Assembly: GCF_013003985.1 (NCBI RefSeq)
Contig: NZ_CP053073.1
Span: forward strand, 1,922,001-1,986,000
Origin: Usitatibacter palustris
Lineage (GTDB): Bacteria > Pseudomonadota > Gammaproteobacteria > Burkholderiales > Usitatibacteraceae
Length of the DNA stretch: 64,000 bases
Direction of reading: 5' to 3'
Shown in pieces: positions 24,702-32,700 of the stretch. The notes under the pieces are model-generated. The model was not told the origin of the DNA and did no database searches. It was given only the letters and a program-made list of their open reading frames with translations. The position numbers were made by a program, and so were the translations under genes. The stretch's first letter is position 1. Each line of letters begins with the position of its first letter.

Positions 24702-25655
24702 TTATCCGGCCGCAATACCGATCGCCAGCAGCGCGGCGTATGTGAACGTCAGCAGCGCCGCTTTCGCGGTCATCGGCTCGAGGGTCGGCTCGTCGTCGTG
24801 GGTCATGACGACCGGCAGGATTCGCAATGCCAGCGGCAACGTGACGAGGGGAAGCAGGACCCATGCGGTGTATCCGAGTGCCCAGAGAACGAGGGGCGCG
24901 AGATAGGCAAGCAATGACAGGAGGCAGTAGAGCAGCCGGCTTCCCGCGGGACCGAAGCAGACGGCCACCGTGCGCCATCCCTTGCGCGTGTCGAACTGTC
25001 GATCCTCCAGGTCGTCGATGAGGAGGATGTTGGTCACGAGCGCGCCCACCGGCAGCCCGACGAGGTATGCCGCAGGGGGTAGTGCCGCCAGGCTGGGCAC
25101 GGGCTGCGAGGCCGCGGCCGCGAGCCACGCGATCTGCGCGTAGTAGGTTCCCGCGATGGCGACGATCCCGAACATCGCAAAGAATATGGGTTCGGCGATG
25201 CCAAGCGTCGTGTAGGGACGCGCGCTCACCGAGTACCCGAAGCTTGCGACCACGCCCACGACGCCGATCGCGAGCGCATTCACTCCGCCCACGACCAGGA
25301 AACACACCGCGACCGGGATCACCACCAGGAGGCAAGCGGCGATCGCGACCTTGAGCTGGCCGAGGGTGAGCGTGCCGTCCCGCAGGGCGTTCGTGAGATC
25401 GGGATGCTCGACCTCTTGCGGATACCGGCGCAGCAGCTCGTGGGTGTCGGTGAAAAGGCCCGCGAGATGGATGAGCCAGCTGCCCAGGAAAGCGAGCGCG
25501 ACAGCCATCGGCGCGAACACGTGATCATGCGAGGCCAGTGCGGCACCCACCATCACCGGCGCCGCCGCAATCGGCAAGGTATGGGTCGGATAGACCAGGA
25601 GGTCGACCCAGATGCGTTTGCGCGTTGGTGCCGCGTTGCTCAACGGATGCTCCAT
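24702..25655 (-). CDS. UbiA-family prenyltransferase
   Basis: A 317-residue polytopic membrane protein with about eight or nine hydrophobic segments. The second Asp-rich motif DDLEDRQFDTRKGWRT is clear. The first motif is represented by GLFTDTHELLRR, somewhat different from the usual NDxxD. This places it with the UbiA/MenA aromatic prenyltransferases (quinone or haem O-type biosynthesis), with the end of the sequence resembling MenA-like members. The ATG at 25655 follows GAGG; an upstream ATG at 25703 would add a charged tail and is less likely. The substrate is unknown. Confidence 0.82.
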   Translation of the reverse strand: MEHPLSNAAPTRKRIWVDLLVYPTHTLPIAAAPVMVGAALASHDHVFAPMAVALAFLGSWLIHLAGLFTDTHELLRRYPQEVEHPDLTNALRDGTLTLGQLKVAIAACLLVVIPVAVCFLVVGGVNALAIGVVGVVASFGYSVSARPYTTLGIAEPIFFAMFGIVAIAGTYYAQIAWLAAAASQPVPSLAALPPAAYLVGLPVGALVTNILLIDDLEDRQFDTRKGWRTVAVCFGPAGSRLLYCLLSLLAYLAPLVLWALGYTAWVLLPLVTLPLALRILPVVMTHDDEPTLEPMTAKAALLTFTYAALLAIGIAAG

Positions 25656-25739
25656 GCCTCGATTGATATACCTGATGAGGCGTGAGGAGTTGTCCGGAAT
25701 CAACGCGACGCTTCGCCTCCAGCTACCTCGCCGCCAGCA

Positions 25740-26192
25740 TTACTTGCAATTGATCTTGGTGATCTTGACCGTGTCCAGGTCGTTGGCCGTGTAGACCGCG
25801 GGAACGTTCGGATCTCCCTGGTTGATCATGTTGATATTCAGGGCGGCGATCGCCTGCAGGTGACCGGGCTCCGCGAGCTTGAATTTCTCCTGTTGCTTTG
25901 ATGTTGCGCCGAACATTCCGTTGCAGAGGTACGCCTTCCTGAAGATCTCCATGACCGCAATTCTCGCCTTGTAGCTCGCCAGGCGATCCTTGGCATTCCC
26001 AGGGTTGTGGGTGATCTTCTCGTATTGCTTGCCGCACTGGATTCCGAGGACGTCGTAGGCGTCCTTTATTCCCGCGCACGTAGGTTCCTTGGCCGGTGGG
26101 ACGGCAAGCGCGGCGGTTGGTGCGAGGGTAGCGGCGAGGATCGCGAGCACGGCCCCGGCAAGGCTGGCAGCGCGTGGAGATGCGTTTTTCAT
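25740..26192 (-). CDS. Exported protein of unknown function
   Basis: A 150-residue protein with a long signal peptide (AGAVLAILAATLAPTAALA). The mature part has Cys at CAGIKDAYDVLGIQCGKQ, LCNGMF and the C-terminal INCK, so two disulfides are possible, and otherwise a helical look. No family is recognised. The start ATG is preceded by GGGAGG (minus strand). It is a single gene on the minus strand between two unrelated units. Confidence 0.6.
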   Translation of the reverse strand: MKNASPRAASLAGAVLAILAATLAPTAALAVPPAKEPTCAGIKDAYDVLGIQCGKQYEKITHNPGNAKDRLASYKARIAVMEIFRKAYLCNGMFGATSKQQEKFKLAEPGHLQAIAALNINMINQGDPNVPAVYTANDLDTVKITKINCK

Positions 26193-26296
26193 TGAAGCCT
26201 CCCTGTGTCGTTATGGTCGAGATGCCACGCGAGTGGCAAATGCCAAGATAACGAACGTTAAAGACACAAGGCAATCAGACTAACGTCCCGAGTGCA

Positions 26297-26773
26297 CTAG
26301 TCGTAAGACGGAAGGGTTTCGACATCAAGGCGTCCTTGGGAAACTTCCTGCAATGCTTCCCTCACGATTCCCTGTGCTTCGCCGGCGCCACGGGGACGGC
26401 GACAATTCGGCTGGGGCCACATGCCGTGACAGACACCCCAACGTTCCGAAAGGCGAAGCCAGTCCGACTCGCGCATCTCTCCGTACCTCCAGAACTCGCG
26501 AATCTCCGCTGCACGCGCCAGGCGTTCCTCACCTGTCGACTCCTGGTAGGCGGCCCAGATGAATGCCCACGACGCCGAAGGTGCCATGGTTCCGAGGTGG
26601 ACAACAGCGCTTCCAAGCAGCGTAGCCGCGACCAGCAACGTGAGCGGAAGGGCAGCGCGAGCACGGCGAAAGGACGCGATCCCGGCGATCGCGAGGCCCA
26701 CGGCGATCAGTGCGAAAAAGAGTCCGCCCATGTCCAGGGCGAGGTGATAACCCCAGGGATAGAAGTGAGCCAA
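26297..26773 (-). CDS. Small membrane protein of unknown function
   Basis: About 158 residues from a TTG at 26773, or 144 from the ATG at 26731; both lie just after the pbpC stop. Two hydrophobic helices (MGGLFFALIAVGLAIAGIASF and ALPLTLLVAATLLGSAVVHLG) are followed by a charged soluble tail with a Cys pair (GVCHGMWPQPNCRRPRG). No family is recognised. Its place immediately downstream of pbpC suggests co-transcription. The longer frame running back into pbpC is rejected. Confidence 0.5.
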   Translation of the reverse strand: MAHFYPWGYHLALDMGGLFFALIAVGLAIAGIASFRRARAALPLTLLVAATLLGSAVVHLGTMAPSASWAFIWAAYQESTGEERLARAAEIREFWRYGEMRESDWLRLSERWGVCHGMWPQPNCRRPRGAGEAQGIVREALQEVSQGRLDVETLPSYD

Positions 26774-26777
26774 ACGG

Positions 26778-28916
26778 CTACTTCCGGACTTCGAAGCTCG
26801 CGTGATCCAGCTCGGCGCCGCGACCATCAACCAAGGCGACGCGATGCCTGCCCGGCGCCGGATTCCAGAGGAATGGCTGAGCTGCCGCAACTTTGCGGCC
26901 ATCGGGCAGCACGAAGCGTGAATCTTGTTCAGCGCCACGAGCGCGCAGCACGATGCGCTGCCGCGACCCGGGAATATCCGGATCCAGTGCGAAGATCGCG
27001 CCGTTCGCGGGTGCTTCGAGGCGGGGCTTGCCCGCCGGTGTCGCGACGGCCGTGATCGATGCTGCCTGCGTTCCTGCGACGAACCACTCCTCGCGATCCG
27101 GCTCGAGGCCGTTGGCGAATCGCACCGAAGCGTGGATCACGCCTTCCGGCGGTTTCGTCGTGCCCGGGACGCCGTTCGCATGCATGAAGTCCATCACGTC
27201 ACGCCATACCGGCGCGGCGCCCGTGACGCCGGAGACGTCGTGCATCGCATCGCCCGCGAAGTTGCCGACCCACACGCCCACCGTGAAGTGCTCGGTGTAG
27301 CCCACGGCCCAGTTGTCGCGCATGTCCTTGCTGGTGCCGGTCTTCACGCTCGCGCGGTAGCGGGTGGAGAGCGGGCTGGCGAGGCCGAAGGTGATCGCGC
27401 GCGCGCCTGAATCGGCGAGGACGTCGGAGATGATGAATGCAGAGGTCGGATCCATGACGACGCGGTGCGGCAGTGCGTCCATCGAGCGGGCAAAGCGCAC
27501 TGGCGAATACTCACCGTGATTCGCAAGCGCGCGATAGGCGTTGGTGAGTTGGAGCAGCGTCACTTCGCCGCCGCCGAGGGCCAGGCCGTAGCCGTAGTGC
27601 TCGGCGTCGCGGTCGAGCGTGTCGAGGCCGAGCGCGCGCAGGCGCGCGTGGAACGGCTGGTAGCCGATCAGACCCAGCGTGCGGACGGCGGGCACGTTCA
27701 ATGAGCCGGCCAGCGCCACGCGCAAGCTCACCGGCCCCTTGAAGCTGCGATCGTAGTTCTGCGGAACGTAGAGGCCGGCCGCGGTGGTGATCGCGAGCGG
27801 GGAGTCATCGAGGATCGAGGCCGCGGTCAGCATGCGCTCCTCGATCGCGAGCTCGTAGAGGAAGGGCTTGAGGGTCGAGCCCGCCTGGCGGCGCGCGGCG
27901 GCGCCATCGACGTCGGCGGAGCGCGAAAGCTCGCCGCTCGATCCGACGTACGCAAGGACTTCGCCCGTCTTGTTATCCAGCACGACCACAGCGCCGTCCT
28001 GCACGTTGCGGCCTTCGAGCTCACGGAGATGCCGTGCGAGCGAATCGCGGGCGAAACGTTGGGTGCGTGCATCGAGGGAGGAGATCTGGAGTTGGCCCGA
28101 CTCCTTCAGCAGTCGGCGAGCGGCGTGCGGCGCGTCGCCTTCGACGCCGACCCGGAAATGCCGACCTGCAAGCACTTCGGAGGCGATGCGCTCGGCCTTG
28201 CGACACGCGAGCTCATCGTTCTCGAAGATCGCGCACGCGCGGCGCGCAACGCGGACTGCCGGCGCGTTGGGGGCACGAACAAGTGCCGTGAGAATCGCCG
28301 CCTCGCCGCGATCAAGTCCCGCAGGGCGCTTTCCCGCGAGTGCACGCGACGCAGCATCGACGCCTTCGATCTCGCCGCGGAAAGGCGTGAGGTTGAGCCA
28401 CGCCTCGAGAACCTGTTCCTTCGTCCACATGCGCTCGATCGCGAGCGCCTGGCGCATCTGGCGCCACTTGTCGATGAAGCCGCGCTGGCCGCCCATCTCC
28501 AGCTCGGGGTTGAGGTGTGCCGCGAGCTGCATCGTGATCGTGCTGCCGCCGCGCCGCTCGCCCAGCGTCGACTGCTTGGCCGCGCCCATCATCCCGAGCC
28601 AGTCCACGCCTTCGTGCTGGCGGAAGCGCTTGTCCTCGGTGGAGATCACCGCTTCGATGAGCGATGGCGACACGTCGCGGATCCCGACCCACTCGCCGCG
28701 CCGGCTCTTGTGATCGACACGAACCTTCGAAAGCGGCTGGCCGTGGCGATCGAGCAGCCACGCATCGGCCGAGCGCCACGACAGGCGCACCGCGTCGAGG
28801 TCCACGACCGGATAGGGCGCGATGGCCAACGACAGGACCGTCGCGATAGACGCGAGCGCGACGCCCAGGAAGGTGGCGCAGGCGAATCGCTTGAGGGTGA
28901 CGCTACGGAACAACAC
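26778..28916 (-). CDS. pbpC: Penicillin-binding protein 1C
   Basis: A 712-residue bifunctional murein synthase. An N-terminal membrane anchor is followed by the glycosyltransferase domain (AVISTEDKRFRQHEGVDW, GGSTITMQLAAHL, about 90-150). The transpeptidase domain has SxxK as STLKPF (about 343), SLN (about 400) and KTGTS (about 535). The C-terminal biPBP-type beta domain contains PANGAIFALDP. E. coli PbpC is paired with an alpha-2-macroglobulin, as here. The gene overlaps the ClpP-like gene by 14 nt. Confidence 0.95.
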   Translation of the reverse strand: MLFRSVTLKRFACATFLGVALASIATVLSLAIAPYPVVDLDAVRLSWRSADAWLLDRHGQPLSKVRVDHKSRRGEWVGIRDVSPSLIEAVISTEDKRFRQHEGVDWLGMMGAAKQSTLGERRGGSTITMQLAAHLNPELEMGGQRGFIDKWRQMRQALAIERMWTKEQVLEAWLNLTPFRGEIEGVDAASRALAGKRPAGLDRGEAAILTALVRAPNAPAVRVARRACAIFENDELACRKAERIASEVLAGRHFRVGVEGDAPHAARRLLKESGQLQISSLDARTQRFARDSLARHLRELEGRNVQDGAVVVLDNKTGEVLAYVGSSGELSRSADVDGAAARRQAGSTLKPFLYELAIEERMLTAASILDDSPLAITTAAGLYVPQNYDRSFKGPVSLRVALAGSLNVPAVRTLGLIGYQPFHARLRALGLDTLDRDAEHYGYGLALGGGEVTLLQLTNAYRALANHGEYSPVRFARSMDALPHRVVMDPTSAFIISDVLADSGARAITFGLASPLSTRYRASVKTGTSKDMRDNWAVGYTEHFTVGVWVGNFAGDAMHDVSGVTGAAPVWRDVMDFMHANGVPGTTKPPEGVIHASVRFANGLEPDREEWFVAGTQAASITAVATPAGKPRLEAPANGAIFALDPDIPGSRQRIVLRARGAEQDSRFVLPDGRKVAAAQPFLWNPAPGRHRVALVDGRGAELDHASFEVRK

Positions 28917-29703
28917 GGGTCACCCTTTCCTGGTTATCGAGATCGAAGGTGAGGTAACGGCCCCCGAGCAGAAACGGGCCGACGGGCGACTTGCGCATGT
29001 ACGCGAGCGTCCCGTAGCCCTCCGGCGCGTCCACGTTCAGGATTCCGAACCGCTGCATGACGCGAGGCGTCACGGTCCACATGTCGATGCCGAAATCGAC
29101 CGGCTCCTGCCCGAGGCGCGTGATGTACTCGTTGACCTGGAGGTCGTCGTAGAGCCGCCCCTGCAGCTCGCGGAGCTCGCGTGCGGAGTTGAAATGCAGG
29201 CGTTTGTCCTCCAGGAATTGGCGCTCGACCTCGGTCACGGGCGACGGTCCCGTATAGATGCGAAGCAGCATGCCTTCGTACTGGTTCACCAGCGCTCGCA
29301 CGTCCTTCTGCTCCATGCTTCCGTGCCAGAGGACGAGCGACCCGGGGCAGATGATCTTCTTCTGACCCGCCGGAAAGACGTAGTTGGCGCAGGCGGAAAC
29401 GCAGAGGCCCTGTACCTCGACATCGAGCTTGTGCTCCCAGACCCATCGGCCGAATTTGAGCCCCGCTGCGCCGTCGCCGCCACTGGAGTTGATCACGAGC
29501 TTGGTCGCGCCCTTCGGATCGATCGCACGAATGAATGTCTCGACGCGCTCGGGCGAGATCGGCCCGAGGAACGAGACCAGTGCATTCTCCGGATCGGCAC
29601 CGCCCTTCACCTCGACGGAACACTTCGGTTTGGGCAGCGCGGTCGCCGCGAGCGGCAACGCGAACATCGCGGCCATGACGCCGAGAATCACGCCGTGTTT
29701 CAA
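28903..29703 (-). CDS. ClpP-like periplasmic serine protease-type protein
   Basis: A 266-residue exported protein (signal peptide ending near ATALP). The central region matches the ClpP/crotonase fold: LVINSSGGDGAAGLKFGRWV, then the nucleophile-elbow-like GLCVSACANYVFPAG, then LVLWHGS with a possible catalytic His. The SxxGGD and SACAN pattern is that of ClpP-like proteases in this fold. It sits between the alpha-2-macroglobulin and PBP1C genes and overlaps both, so it is clearly in the same operon. Substrate and activity are unproven. Confidence 0.65.
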   Translation of the reverse strand: MKHGVILGVMAAMFALPLAATALPKPKCSVEVKGGADPENALVSFLGPISPERVETFIRAIDPKGATKLVINSSGGDGAAGLKFGRWVWEHKLDVEVQGLCVSACANYVFPAGQKKIICPGSLVLWHGSMEQKDVRALVNQYEGMLLRIYTGPSPVTEVERQFLEDKRLHFNSARELRELQGRLYDDLQVNEYITRLGQEPVDFGIDMWTVTPRVMQRFGILNVDAPEGYGTLAYMRKSPVGPFLLGGRYLTFDLDNQERVTRVVP

Positions 29704-32700
29704 GGCTTCACCTCGATCGACGGGTTCGGCGTCTCACCCAGCATCTCCGGCGCGTACATCGCCTCGACGCGCGTGGCCGGTAGATCGAAGCGCCCGGCGT
29801 TGTTGAGGCGCGCGGTGTACTCCACCGTGAACTTCCCCTTGGGTACGTACGCGTAGTACGCGCGGTAGGCCGAGAAGGTGCGCTCGATGTACGCGGGCCA
29901 TGCCCAGCCTTCGCGGCGCTCGCCGCGGGTGAGGGTGGCTGAATCACCGCCGAGACCCGAACCCAGGATCGTGGCCCCCGAGGGAATCGGATCGTCGACG
30001 ACGACCCACGTCATGTCCGACTGCGCCTCGATCTCGAGCGTCACGCGATAGACGTCGCCGCGCGAGTAGGCCGACGGGTCCTTCTGCTCGACGCTTTTCA
30101 CCGTGCGGCGGATCTTGTAGCCGGTTTCGAGCGGTTGCTTGAGCGGGAGTGCCGCACGCGATTGCACGATCACCCAGGGCTTGCCTTCGCCCTTGTGCTC
30201 GAGTGCCAGGCGCTCGCGCTGCGCGGGCCACGCGAAGTCTTTCATCACGCGATCGGCGCCGACTTCCATCTTGTGGTCCGAATGCGAGAACGAGACCACG
30301 GTCGTGCCCGTCGCGGGAACCTTCTCGAACACTTCGGCATAGCGCTCCATCGCAACCGTGCCCCAAGCGTTGGCGACTGTCGTGCTCCACACGCCGCGCA
30401 ACTGGCGCGAGAGAGCACCGCGCACGAGCCGGCCGATGTCTTCCTTCCAGGCGCCTTCCTCGAGCACCGCGAGCAGCGCGCGATTCGCGTTCACGTCGGT
30501 GGAGACCATCAGCCACCACAGCGCGTCCGAGCGCTCCGTGGAGAAGGTCATCACCGTGCCCTGGAAGTTGAGGCGGCTGCGCAGGATCGAGTGCGCCTGC
30601 TCGAGCTTGGTGGCGGCGTCCTTCACCGGCACGCGCTTGAGAATGCCGATCCAGTCGATCAGCGCCGAGGTGGGCCAGCGCGCCGGGTCGATGCCGATGG
30701 AATCGAGCATCTCGGGCTTCGCGCGCTCGTGACGTGACAACGCTTCGATCGCTGCGAGCTTGCGAACCGTGAGATCGGCCGTCGGAAGTGCGCTGCCCCG
30801 GACGATCTTGCCAGTGGCGAACGCCTCGAGCCCGCTCAGCATGCGATTGAGGGAAGAGGGCTCCCACTCGCGCTTGTCGGCGTCAGCGATCTGCACCAGG
30901 TACGCGGTGAGCGCGTCGCTGCCTTCGAGCATCTCGTTGGGGAAGTAGCGCACGAGGCCATCGCGGTCCTGGTAATTCGGAAGCGAGGCGGCAACACCAC
31001 GCCAGAGACTTTCGGCACGCAGGCCGATTGCCTTCGACGCGCGCTGCTCCATGCACGAGTACGGGTAGTAGTTGAACCACTCGCGCACGGCGACCATGTC
31101 GCCGACCAGCGTGCCCATCAGCTCCACGCGGATGCTGCCGCGGCCCGGAATCGCATCGGCCGGACGCTCCACATAGAAGATCGTGGGCTTGTCCATGCGA
31201 GCGAGCGTTGCCTGGTAGACGCGCACCGGATGCACGGGTGTCACATCCTGGCCCACACGCAGCGTGTCGCGCGCGCCGCCCGACGTCGTGGCCGTCACCT
31301 CCCAATGGAGCTTGCGCACATCCACCGGGACCTTGTAGGGCGCGCTCACGATGCGAGACTCGTTCGCGGCGAGCGTCACGCGGCTCTCGCCCGTGCCGAT
31401 GCTCTTGCGAGCCTTGTCGTCGGCGGCACGGTCGTAGACGGTCCATTGGAGACGCGTATCGAGTGGCGCCGCGGTGGTGTTGCGCACCGTGAACATCGCG
31501 GTGAAGTCGTCCTGCTCGCGCATGACCGGCGGCAGGCCCGAGAAGAGCATCAGGTCCTGCGTCGTGCGAATGGTCGTATGGCCCTCGCCGAACTTCGCGA
31601 CACCCGAATGCGACACGGCGACGATGCGGAAGCTCGTGAGCGAGTCGTTGAGCGGAATCTCGACGGTCGCGCGCCCGTTGGCATCGAGCGGCACGCGGCC
31701 CTTCCAGAGGAGGAGCGTGTCGAAGAGCTCGCGAGCACCTTCGCGGCCTCCGCCACCGCCTGCAGCCACCGCCTTCTTGCCGAAGTGTCGCTTGCCGATC
31801 ACGTGGCCCTGGGCCGTCGCGGTCGATACTTCCTGCGGCCGTTGACCCAGCAGCGCGTCCAGGATGTTCCAGGACGCGTTGTTCATGAGTTCGAGCAGGC
31901 CCTCATCCACGGCGGCGAGCGCGATCTCGCCATTGGCCGCGGGCTTGCCGCTCGAATCCGTCACCTCGATCGCGACGCGCGCCTTCTCGCGCACCTTGAA
32001 CACTTCGCGATCGGGCGTGACCTTCACCTTCAGCTCGTACTCGCGCCGGCCGACGTTGATGTTGGTCATGCCGAGCTTGTACGCAGGCTTGGCGAGATCG
32101 ACGAGGCCCGTGGGCTTGGGTGCATCGGCCCCTCCGACGCGGCCGCGCACAGCAAGCGCCGAGACATAAACGTTGGGACCGTAGTGCCCGAGCATCGGGA
32201 CATCGACGACCGGGCCTTTGCCCTGGAGCGTCACGACCTTGTGCGAGAGCACACCTTCGCGCTCGACGGTGACCAACACTGTGGCCGAGCGGAAGGGCAT
32301 GCGGACCTGCAGCTTGGCGTTCTCGCCGGGCTCGTAGCGGCGCTTCTCGGCCACGAGCTCCATGCGATCGTTGCTCGAAGGGTCGAACCACCAGTCGTCC
32401 TCGCCGATCACCCAGAGGCTCGTCATGCCGAAGGACGTGCGCTTCTGGTCGTCCTGCACGCGCGCGACCAGCAGCAGTTCGCCGCCCTTGCCGGGCTTCG
32501 CGGAACAGAAGATGAGGCCGCGCGCGTCGGTCGTGCCCGTGCAGCCCGTGCCGATCTTCTTCGTTTCCGTGATCGAGTCGTACGCGTAGAAGCCCCCGAG
32601 CACGCGGCGGCGGCTCGAATACGTCTGGCGCTCGAAGACATCGACCACGACCTGGCGGCCCGCAACGGGCTTGCCCGACGTATCGACCACGACCACCTGC